Shown here in pieces: positions 37,699 through 44,520 of a stretch of DNA of 44,520 bases; positions within the stretch are counted from its first letter, which is position 1; every line of letters begins with the position of its first letter. Source of the DNA: Serinicoccus kebangsaanensis (lineage in GTDB: Bacteria > Actinomycetota > Actinomycetes > Actinomycetales > Dermatophilaceae). The DNA is taken from NCBI RefSeq assembly GCF_008919445.1, contig NZ_VSLG01000021.1:1-44520 (forward strand). Reading direction: 5' to 3'. A program made the position numbers and the translations under genes. The notes beneath the pieces were generated by a model. That model did not search any database, was not told the DNA's origin, and worked only from the letters and a program-made list of their open reading frames with translations.

Positions 37699-39309
37699 AT
37701 GGAGTCTCTGCGGGCGCGCCTCCTCGGCCGCGCGCCCGGGGACTTCGCCGCGCAGCGACGGGTGGCGACCCTCGGCATCCTGCTGGTCACCCTGGTCGGT
37801 GGCGCCCTGCGGTTCTGGCGGCTCGGATACCCCGACCGGCTCGTCTTCGACGAGACCTACTACGTCAAGCAGGCCTGGTCGCTGGTCCGCTACGGCCACG
37901 AGCGCGAGATCAAGGACGGCCTCGAGGAGCCGGACGCGCTGTTCACCGCCGGCGACCCGGACGTCTTCGGCGCCCAGCCCGACCTCGTCGTGCACCCGCC
38001 GGTCGGCAAGTGGATGATCGCCCTGGGCGAGCTGGTCACCGGCCCCGAGTCCTCCTTCGGGTGGCGCCTGTCGTCCGCGACCATCGGGACCCTGTCGATC
38101 GCCGTCCTCGGGGTGGTCGCCTGGCTCATGTGGCGGAACGCGCTGCTCGCGATCAGCGCCTCCACCCTGCTCGCGGTGGACGGCCACCACTTCGCCTCCT
38201 CGCGGATCGGGCTGCTCGACCTCTTCCTCATGTGGTGGGTGCTGGTGGCCTTCCTCTTCCTGCTGCTCGACCGGGAGCAGGGGCGCCGGCGGCTGGCCGC
38301 CCGGTGGGGGCCCTGGTGGGAGCGCACGCACGCCCCCGGTATGCCGGTGCCCCGGTCCGCCTGGGCCCGGGCCAGACGGTGGTGGGGGCCGAGCCTGGGC
38401 TTCCGCGGGTGGCGGCTGGCGGCCGGGGTCTGCCTCGGGCTGGCGGTCGGGACGAAGTGGTCCGGCCTCTACTTCCTGGCCGTCTTCGGCCTGGTGACCG
38501 TCGCCTGGGACCTGGGCGCGCGCCGCGCCGCAGGAGCGCGCGACTGGCTGGCCGGCACCGTGGTGCGCGACGGCATACCCGCCTTCCTGCTCATGGTGCC
38601 GACCGCCCTGGTGACGTATGTCGCGAGCTGGGCGGGCTGGTTCGCCACCGAGGGTGGGTGGAAGCGGCAGTGGGCGGTAGAGAACCCGGCCGCGTCCGGA
38701 AGCCTGGGCTCGCTCGTGCCCGACCCGCTCCGCTCGCTGTGGGCCTACCACCAGGAGCAGTGGAACTTCCACATCGACCTGGCCAACGAGCACGCGTGGA
38801 GCTCCAACGCGTGGAGCTGGACGGTCCAGTGGCGGCCCACGCTGTTCTACGCCGAGTGGCCGAAGCGGGGGGAGAAGGGGTGCGAGGTCGCCGACTGCGT
38901 GGAGTACGTCGCCTCGCTCGGCAACGTGGTGCTGTGGTGGGGCGGGACGCTCGGGCTCCTCGTCGTCCTCTTCCTGTGGCTGCTGGGCCGGGACTGGCGT
39001 GCGGGGGCGGCGCTCTCCGGCATCGCGGCGGGCTGGCTGCCGTGGTTCCTCTACCAGACCCGGACGGTCTACAGCTTCTACGCCGTCGCCTTCGTGCCGT
39101 GGCTGGTGCTGGTCGTGGTCACCTGCCTGGCGCTCGTGCTGGGCAGAGAGAGTGCCTCCCGCGAGCGCAGGCGGTGGGGCGCGGTCGCGGTGATCTCCTA
39201 CCTGACCCTGGCGGCCGCGTTCTTCGCGTGGTACTGGCCGGTGCACACCGCCATCACCATCCCGCGGGAGGCGTGGAACCTGCGGATGTGGTTCGACTTC
39301 TGGACCTGA
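37699..39309 (+). CDS. pmt: Protein O-mannosyltransferase (GT39)
   Basis: This 536-residue integral membrane enzyme transfers mannose from polyprenyl phosphomannose to Ser/Thr of secreted proteins. The first external loop has VFDETYYVKQAW, with the conserved catalytic Asp-Glu pair, and a later HPPVGKW motif. About eleven hydrophobic segments follow. The frame opens at ATG 37690, but that codon overlaps the -10 box TACGAT; I choose ATG 37699 (leaderless). In mycobacteria pmt is next to rsmI. Confidence 0.93.
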   Translation: MESLRARLLGRAPGDFAAQRRVATLGILLVTLVGGALRFWRLGYPDRLVFDETYYVKQAWSLVRYGHEREIKDGLEEPDALFTAGDPDVFGAQPDLVVHPPVGKWMIALGELVTGPESSFGWRLSSATIGTLSIAVLGVVAWLMWRNALLAISASTLLAVDGHHFASSRIGLLDLFLMWWVLVAFLFLLLDREQGRRRLAARWGPWWERTHAPGMPVPRSAWARARRWWGPSLGFRGWRLAAGVCLGLAVGTKWSGLYFLAVFGLVTVAWDLGARRAAGARDWLAGTVVRDGIPAFLLMVPTALVTYVASWAGWFATEGGWKRQWAVENPAASGSLGSLVPDPLRSLWAYHQEQWNFHIDLANEHAWSSNAWSWTVQWRPTLFYAEWPKRGEKGCEVADCVEYVASLGNVVLWWGGTLGLLVVLFLWLLGRDWRAGAALSGIAAGWLPWFLYQTRTVYSFYAVAFVPWLVLVVVTCLALVLGRESASRERRRWGAVAVISYLTLAAAFFAWYWPVHTAITIPREAWNLRMWFDFWT

Positions 39310-39336
39310 GACCGGCTCAGCTCCGGCGCCGGGCGG

Positions 39337-39669
39337 TCACGCCTCCAGGCCCATAGCTTCGGCCATCTTGAGGTGAGGCGCCCCCTCCTCGGCGCGGCCC
39401 GCGCGCTGCAGGGTGCGGGCCAGCACCAGGTGGGCGTAGGCGTCGCTGGGCCAGCGCTCGATCATGGCCCGCAGCTCCGTCTCGGCCTTGCCCAGGCGCG
39501 CGGCGTGGTAGTAGCTGCGCGCCAGGAGCAGGCGCACCTCGGCGTTGCCGGGGTCGGCCTCAACCAGCGGCTCCAGCAGGGCGGCGGAGCGGACGTAGTC
39601 CTTGGTCTCGAAGGCGAACGTGGCGCGGTCGTAGCGGGCGCGGTCGTCCATCTCCTCGAAGTCACCCAT
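39337..39669 (-). CDS. Small TPR protein
   Basis: This 110-residue protein holds two to three tetratricopeptide units (FETKDYVRSAALLEPLVEADPGN, VRLLLARSYYHAARLGKAETELRAMIERWPSD, AHLVLARTLQRAGRAEEGAPHL). It should bind a protein partner. GGAGGGG precedes ATG 39669. It lies 8 nt downstream of the large PH-domain protein gene and so ends the operon that starts with the carbamoyltransferase gene. The partner is unknown. Confidence 0.85.
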   Translation of the reverse strand: MGDFEEMDDRARYDRATFAFETKDYVRSAALLEPLVEADPGNAEVRLLLARSYYHAARLGKAETELRAMIERWPSDAYAHLVLARTLQRAGRAEEGAPHLKMAEAMGLEA

Positions 39670-39677
39670 GTCCCCTC

Positions 39678-41276
39678 CTACGCCCGCAGCCGGTCGAGCA
39701 TTCCCGGGGTGGCGGCGTCGGCCAGCTCGATCGCCGCGCCGACCGGGATGTTCGGTGCCACGAGGCGCTCGTTGCCGGCCGCCGTCGTCGCGGTGAGGTC
39801 GGCCAGCCCGAGCCGGCGCTGGAAGAAGCTCTGGTGGAGGACCCAGCCGATGATCCCGGCCCGCTCCAGCACCTCACGGCTGCGGATGATCGCGCCGGTC
39901 TGGACCACCACGTGGTCCTGCGTCAGCCCGTGCCCCAGGTTGCGCCAGCTCGCCTCGGCGATGGCGAGGTTCAGCAGCCCGACGGCCCCGAGGGCCGCCA
40001 GCGGCACCCACCAGGGCCAGCTGGCGAACCACCACACGTCGATCCAATAGGTGGGCACCGCCACCAGCACCGCGAGGAAGAGGCTGCCCCACTGCTGGCT
40101 CACGTGGATCCGGCGCCGCGCCTTGGGGCCGTGCCCGGTCAGGGCCATGGTCAGCGCGCCGTCCTCCTCGAGCAGCTCGTGCCCGACCTGCTCCACGACC
40201 CGGCGCGGGGCCGGCGGCAGCAGCCGGGTGGTGCCGCCCGTGCCCACGCCGGTGGCGAGCGCGGTGAGCTCCGCCCCGCGGACGAAGCGCAGCAGGAACT
40301 GCTCGGTCATGAGCACGCCGCGGATCTTGGCGCTCTCGATGGTCTGGCTGCGGGTGGTGAGCAGCCCCCGGCTCAGCCGGATCTTGCCGCCCGGCTCGCG
40401 CACCAGGCGCAGGTTCCACCAGTTGAGGACGTAGGACGCGGTGGAGACGAGCACCCAGCTGAGCAGCAGCGCCACGACCGCGCCGGCGATGAGCAGCACC
40501 AGGCTCCGGGCGATCACCCACTCCCACGCGCCCTGCGCCGCGGACACCTCGTCGAACGGCAGGTCGTCGCCGAACTGGCCGAGGACACCCGCGGCTCCGG
40601 CCACGACGACGAGACTGGACAGGCTGAACGGGGCATACCGGAGCCAGCCCCAGTTGATCCGGGCGAGCTCCTCCTCACCGGTCCGGTCCGCCGTGGCACC
40701 GGCGTCCGCGTCGGTCGCCGCGGGAGCCTCGGTCGACGGGGAGTCGCCGGTGTCCACGACGTGCGAGCGACGCAGCAGGAAGACCCGCAGGTCCGCCCCC
40801 TGCTGGCGGGTCAGCCCGTCCAGCTCGATCTGGCTGGTGTCGACGCCGGTCCCGATCTTGGCCTTGGCCAGCCCCAGCACGCGGTGGATCGGGGTGGACT
40901 CGAGGTCCACGCTGCGGATCCGGTCCAGCGGCGCGGTCACCACCTTGCGGCTCAGCACGCCGGTCCGGAGCTGCAGCTGCTCGCTGGTGAAGCGGTACGT
41001 CGTGAAGAACCAGGCCAGCACACCGAAGACGACAGCGAGGACCGCACCGACGACGACGAACCACAACCACGGCCCGTTGTCGCCACGGCTCACGCCGAAG
41101 ACCACGAGGACCAGCGGCACGGCCATCGACATGAGCGCCCGGACCGGATGGACGAGCAGCATGCGCGCGCTCAGCCGGTGCCAGCCCTCCTCGTCCCCGG
41201 CACCCATGCCGGGCGGGGGTGCGGGCATACCGCCGTCGGCCAGCACGGGCTGACCTGTGGGTGGGGGCAGGCTCAC
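39678..41276 (-). CDS. Bacterial PH-domain membrane protein (YdbT-like)
   Basis: This 532-residue protein has repeated bPH_2 (DUF304) domains and several pairs of membrane helices. Each PH unit follows a helix pair and begins like YRFTSEQLQLRTGVLSRK. The first unit continues into the conserved APLDRIRSVDLESTPIHRVLGLAKAKIGTG; a later one has RLSRGLLTTRSQTIESAKIRGV. This is the layout of B. subtilis YdbT. The GTG at 41276 overlaps the stop of the smaller PH protein (GTGA). YdbS/YdbT are linked to resistance to bacteriocins; a role in membrane stress is inference. Confidence 0.87.
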   Translation of the reverse strand: MSLPPPTGQPVLADGGMPAPPPGMGAGDEEGWHRLSARMLLVHPVRALMSMAVPLVLVVFGVSRGDNGPWLWFVVVGAVLAVVFGVLAWFFTTYRFTSEQLQLRTGVLSRKVVTAPLDRIRSVDLESTPIHRVLGLAKAKIGTGVDTSQIELDGLTRQQGADLRVFLLRRSHVVDTGDSPSTEAPAATDADAGATADRTGEEELARINWGWLRYAPFSLSSLVVVAGAAGVLGQFGDDLPFDEVSAAQGAWEWVIARSLVLLIAGAVVALLLSWVLVSTASYVLNWWNLRLVREPGGKIRLSRGLLTTRSQTIESAKIRGVLMTEQFLLRFVRGAELTALATGVGTGGTTRLLPPAPRRVVEQVGHELLEEDGALTMALTGHGPKARRRIHVSQQWGSLFLAVLVAVPTYWIDVWWFASWPWWVPLAALGAVGLLNLAIAEASWRNLGHGLTQDHVVVQTGAIIRSREVLERAGIIGWVLHQSFFQRRLGLADLTATTAAGNERLVAPNIPVGAAIELADAATPGMLDRLRA

Positions 41277-41794
41277 GTCGCGTCGCCCCGCGTCTGACCG
41301 GTCACCCGGGCGAGGTCGGCGGTGACCTGGTCGGCCAGGTCCGTGTCCAGGCAGGTAAGGGTGATCGGACCCGCCGCGGAGGCGGTGGTGACGGTGATGT
41401 TGGCGAGGCGGAACAGGCGCATCACCGGCCCCCGCTGGGTGTCCACCGTCTGCACCCGGGACAGCGGCGCGATGCGCTGGTCGCGGGAGAGCCAGCCGGT
41501 CTGGGAGAAGACCCGCTCGCCGGTGACCTCCCAGCGGGTGCGCCGGTAGCGGATGAGCGGCTCCAGCGCCAGGGTGACGACGTTGTAGAGCATGATCAGG
41601 ATGAAGAGCGGACCCAGCCAGCGGGCCCAGGAGTCGGGCAGGAACTGGTAGCCGACGACGAGGCCGACGCCCACGACGAAGGACCAGATGGCGTCGGTGA
41701 TCACCCAGTACTTGAGCGCGCGGGGGTTGACCCGGTGGGCGGGCTCGCGCAGGGTCGGCTCGGCGGCGTGACGTGTGGGCTGGACGACGGTCAT
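41273..41794 (-). CDS. Bacterial PH-domain membrane protein (YdbS-like)
   Basis: This 173-residue protein has two membrane helices (about 30-50 and 58-76) followed by one bPH_2 domain ([60 protein letters not shown]). It is the partner of the larger PH protein and overlaps it by 4 nt. Its ATG overlaps the stop of the carbamoyltransferase gene by 4 nt (ATGA), so the genes are coupled. That coupling to an arginine-metabolism gene is unusual. Confidence 0.88.
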   Translation of the reverse strand: MTVVQPTRHAAEPTLREPAHRVNPRALKYWVITDAIWSFVVGVGLVVGYQFLPDSWARWLGPLFILIMLYNVVTLALEPLIRYRRTRWEVTGERVFSQTGWLSRDQRIAPLSRVQTVDTQRGPVMRLFRLANITVTTASAAGPITLTCLDTDLADQVTADLARVTGQTRGDAT

Positions 41795-42801
41795 CGCAGC
41801 GTCGCCACCATCACGGCCTTGATGGTGTGCAGCCTGTTCTCCGCCTGGTCGAAGACGATGCTGGCCGGGGACTCGAAGACCTCGTCGGTCACCTCGAGCC
41901 CGTTCTTCAGCTCCGGGTTGGTCGCCATCAGCTCCTGCCCCACTTCGGTGTCGGTGTCGTGGAAGGCCGGCAGGCAGTGCATGAAGCGTGCCGCCGGGTT
42001 CTGCGTGGCCGCCATGAGCGCGGCGTTGACCTGGAAGGGCATCAGCAGCTCGATCCGTTCCGCCCACGCGCTCGCCGGCTCCCCCATGGAGACCCAGACA
42101 TCAGTGTGCACGAAGTCCACCCCGGCGACCGCCACGTGGGGGTCGTCGGTGATCCTCAGGCGGGCACCGGTCTCCTCGGCGACCTCCTGGCAGCGGGCGA
42201 CGACAGCCGGGTCCGGCTGGAGTGCCTGCGGGGCGGCGATCCGCACGTCCATCCCGAGCTTGGCCCCGAGGAGCAGCAGGGAGTGGCCGGTGTTGTTGCG
42301 GGCGTCCCCGAGGTAGGCGTAGGAGATCTCGCCGAGGTCCGCGGTGTCGTCGCTGTGCTCGATCATCGTGAGCGCGTCGGCGAGCATCTGCGTGGGGTGC
42401 CACTCGTCGGTGAGCCCGTTGTAGACCGGCACCCCGGCATACCTCACGAGCTGCTCGACGGTCGCCTGCGCGGCGCCGCGGTACTGGATCGCGTCGTACA
42501 TGCGGCCCAGCACCCTCGCCGTGTCCTTGATCGACTCCTTGTGCCCGATCTGGGTGCTCTTCGGGTCGAGGAAGGTGGTGTGCGCGCCCTGGTCCGCCGC
42601 CGCTACCTCGAAGGCGCTGCGGGTCCGGGTGGAGGTCTTCTCGAAGATCAGGGCGATCGACCTGCCGACGAGGTGGCGCTCCTCGGTGCCTGCGCGCTTG
42701 GCGGCCTTGAGCTCGGCGGCGAGGTCGAGCAGGGCCCGGATCTCCTCGGGCGTCTCCTCCACCAGCGACAGCAGGCTGCGCCCCCGCAGGTCGACGGTCA
42801 T
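41791..42801 (-). CDS. argF: Ornithine carbamoyltransferase
   Basis: This 336-residue enzyme joins carbamoyl phosphate and ornithine to form citrulline, or runs in reverse in the arginine deiminase route. The carbamoyl-phosphate loop FEKTSTRTR and the HCLPAFHD motif are present, as are QYRG and [11 protein letters not shown]. The length and the HCLPAFHD form resemble the longer ArgI/ArcB branch rather than the shorter actinobacterial ArgF. No other arginine gene is in the window, so anabolic or catabolic use is open. GGAGGAG precedes the ATG. Confidence 0.94.
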   Translation of the reverse strand: MTVDLRGRSLLSLVEETPEEIRALLDLAAELKAAKRAGTEERHLVGRSIALIFEKTSTRTRSAFEVAAADQGAHTTFLDPKSTQIGHKESIKDTARVLGRMYDAIQYRGAAQATVEQLVRYAGVPVYNGLTDEWHPTQMLADALTMIEHSDDTADLGEISYAYLGDARNNTGHSLLLLGAKLGMDVRIAAPQALQPDPAVVARCQEVAEETGARLRITDDPHVAVAGVDFVHTDVWVSMGEPASAWAERIELLMPFQVNAALMAATQNPAARFMHCLPAFHDTDTEVGQELMATNPELKNGLEVTDEVFESPASIVFDQAENRLHTIKAVMVATLR

Positions 42802-42957
42802 GGTCGTGCTCCTCCGTGATGGGTCGGCGGCCGGATCACCCGCCGGTCGCTGGCTCCAGCGTAGTCGTCGGGCGGCGGGAGTCCGGCGGCCCCGGTGACG
42901 CCTGCGACGAGGGAGGTCGAGGGTGGTCGGCGGATCAGCGTCGACGGTGTCGGCGGA
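42802..42957. other. Gap between HNH gene and argF
   Basis: No gene is seen. The 13-mer GTCGGCGGATCAG occurs twice, at 42926-42938 and 42949-42961; the second copy includes the HNH-gene stop codon. This echoes the duplication at the pspA stop. No clear promoter or terminator was found. Confidence 0.4.
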
Positions 42958-44520
42958 TCAGAAGGGTGGCGCGTCGTCGTGCGCGGCGGGTTCGTGGTGG
43001 CCGGGCCGGCGGGGTCGGTCTGGGGTGCTGCTGAAGGGGTCGGTCCAGTGGTCGGCGCGCAGGACGGTGCCGGGTGGGTGGTCGAGCAGCTCGTCGGGGG
43101 TGGGGGTGCCAGGGCGGGCGCCGGTGACGCGGCGGCCGTCGCGGTCGCGGGTGTGGCGGACCCAGACGGCGCGGGTGGCGGTGTCCAGCAGGTGGGTGTC
43201 GGCGTCGGGGTCGTCGTCGGGCGCCTCGAGCCGGTCCGCGGTGTGGCGGTGTGCGAGGGCGGCGTAGACCAGGATCGAGGCGAGGTGACGGCGGCTCGCG
43301 GGGGTCAGCTCCGCCTCGTGGTCGCGTCCCCTGACGCTGGTCCCGGGACGGTCGGGTCCGTGCGCGGTGGTCTCCGGGTGCCGCGGGTCACGGTCGGGCT
43401 CTGGGTGGAGGCCGAGGTACTGCCGGTAGTCGTGCGGTCGGGTGGTGTAGTGGCGGCCGAACAGAGTGGTCCAGGTGACGTCGCGGGTGGCCTCGATCTG
43501 CGCGTGCCAGAACTTCTGCGTCTTCAGCGCGTGGTGCACGGTGTCGAGACCCTGCAGGTTGGGCTCGGCGGTCGGACCGCCGAGGAGGTATTCGGTGACG
43601 TGGTCCAGCTGGCCGTCCCGGACCGGAAGGGTCCCGTCCGGCGCCCGGGAGAGCAGGTCGGCGGCGGCGACCTGGGCCCGCATCGCCGCGTCCGGTCGGT
43701 ACCGCGCGATCGACCGCTCCACGCACCGGCCGTCGGCGGGATCGGTGAGCACCCGGTGCAGCGTGGTGCCCGGCGAGAGGACCAGCTCCCGGATCGCGCC
43801 CGGGGTGAGGAAGGTGGCGCACCGGGACACCACCCGGCCTACCCCTGGCGGCCCGGCCGAGGATCGGGGCGCGGGCCTCGTGGGCCGTGCCTGAACGGGC
43901 GGGGTCGGCGCCAGTGACTCCCACGGGACGACGACCTGCAGGTCGCAGGTGGGGGCGCCGGCCAGGATCTGTGCCAGCGAGGCGATCTCCTCAGGGGTGA
44001 CCAGGTCGGCCACCGTGTCCTGCGGCCCGGAGTCGGTCACCGTGGCCTGTGGCCCGGTCCTGGTGCTGGTGCCGGTGCTGGTGCCGGTGCTGGTGCCGGT
44101 GCTGGTGCCGGTGCTGGTGCTGGTGCTGGTGCGGGTGCGGGTGCGGGTGCCGAGGGTGGGTAGCGGCAGCTCGCCGTGGAGCAGCAGGCCGCGGGCGATG
44201 TCGGAGCGGAGCTGGGCCTCGGTGCGCTCGTCCCCGGCCGCCCGGGCCCGCTTGGCCAGGACGTGCAGCCGGTCCGCGCACGCCGCCGTCCCCACCGCGT
44301 CGCCGGTGATGACGACCTGACCGGTGCCGTCGTCGTCGATGATCCCGTAGGCCGTCCGCGCCCGGTGCCGCTGCGCCCGGGTCGCGGCCTCGGTGGCAGG
44401 GTCGGACCCCTGGGCTCGGGTCACCTCCCGGTGCACAGCCTGCGGAGGTGTCAGATGGTCTGTGTAAGTGGAGGGGTCTCCTACCTGGAGGAGATTGACT
44501 GTGACCATGACCGAGCCGAA
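42958..44520 (-). CDS. DUF222/HNH-type endonuclease-like protein, 5' end off window
   Basis: At least 516 residues are encoded and the frame is open through the right edge. The sequence begins within the later half of DUF222 (VITGDAVGTAACADRLHVLAKRARAAGDERTEAQLRSDIA), so the N-terminal part is missing and the ATG at 44508 is probably internal. A Thr/Ser/Gly repeat linker follows (about 44060-44155). The HNH region reads QLDHVTEYLLGGPTAEPNLQGL and HHALKTQ, so the His-Asn-His residues remain. The two cysteine pairs usual in this family (CRxPGC and LC) are absent. The family is widespread in actinobacteria; its role is poorly known. Confidence 0.82.
   Translation of the reverse strand, partial: FGSVMVTVNLLQVGDPSTYTDHLTPPQAVHREVTRAQGSDPATEAATRAQRHRARTAYGIIDDDGTGQVVITGDAVGTAACADRLHVLAKRARAAGDERTEAQLRSDIARGLLLHGELPLPTLGTRTRTRTSTSTSTGTSTGTSTGTSTGTSTRTGPQATVTDSGPQDTVADLVTPEEIASLAQILAGAPTCDLQVVVPWESLAPTPPVQARPTRPAPRSSAGPPGVGRVVSRCATFLTPGAIRELVLSPGTTLHRVLTDPADGRCVERSIARYRPDAAMRAQVAAADLLSRAPDGTLPVRDGQLDHVTEYLLGGPTAEPNLQGLDTVHHALKTQKFWHAQIEATRDVTWTTLFGRHYTTRPHDYRQYLGLHPEPDRDPRHPETTAHGPDRPGTSVRGRDHEAELTPASRRHLASILVYAALAHRHTADRLEAPDDDPDADTHLLDTATRAVWVRHTRDRDGRRVTGARPGTPTPDELLDHPPGTVLRADHWTDPFSSTPDRPRRPGHHEPAAHDDAPPF
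44060..44155. repeat. Low-complexity repeat within HNH gene
   Basis: The plus strand repeats GGTGCTGGTGCC about four times, then GGTGCT and GGTGCG units. All units are 6 or 12 bp, so slippage changes the Thr/Ser/Gly linker length without shifting the frame. Confidence 0.9.

Overview
The window is very GC-rich (about 70% or more), densely packed chromosomal DNA with GTG starts, 1-, 4- and 8-nt gene overlaps and several promoters that place the start codon right at the expected transcript 5' end. This, the protein families and the gene order point to an actinomycete. The order pmt, rsmI, metG, tatD, rsmA, ispE, glmU, prs, rplY, pth, mfd is the housekeeping neighbourhood known from Mycobacterium tuberculosis Rv1002c-Rv1020, here rearranged and interrupted. 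Intrasporangiaceae-like Micrococcales are my best guess for the family; that is inference.

Layout. 1-4954: a sugar module with a ROK repressor, a PfkB-type kinase and a GH65 glycoside phosphorylase, plus operator-like repeats at the left edge that suggest a further target gene outside the window. 4956-8609: mfd. 8762-11669: a TPM-domain membrane protein and PspA (membrane stress). 11795-15885: the leftward block glmU-prs-rplY-pth. 15944-20639: a TetR regulator, a tRNA-Gln with an odd variable region, a MarR regulator, and a TetR/ABC exporter operon with an operator laid over its own promoter. 20680-27323: leftward metG-tatD and rsmA-ispE-ABC-F, with an 80-bp inverted repeat where mycobacteria carry rpfB. 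27389-31728: two paralogous pairs of SigE-family ECF sigma factor and large single-pass membrane protein. 31910-34070: a DUF4126 membrane protein, a small membrane protein, a 38-bp tandem repeat array and rsmI. 34152-37599: a type-B succinate dehydrogenase operon (sdhCAB). 37699-39309: protein O-mannosyltransferase. 39337-42801: a coupled operon of ornithine carbamoyltransferase, two bacterial PH-domain proteins and a TPR protein. 42958-44520: a DUF222/HNH-type protein cut by the right edge.

Most genes are core metabolism, translation, repair or respiration. No phage, transposase, CRISPR array or classical defence island is visible. The most unusual signals are not genes: an octamer (GGCATACC/GGTATGCC) far more frequent than composition predicts, found within and between genes; a 46-bp perfect palindrome after pspA; the 80-bp inverted repeat before rsmA; the 38-bp repeat array before rsmI; and the duplicated sigma/membrane-protein modules with an identical overlap junction.
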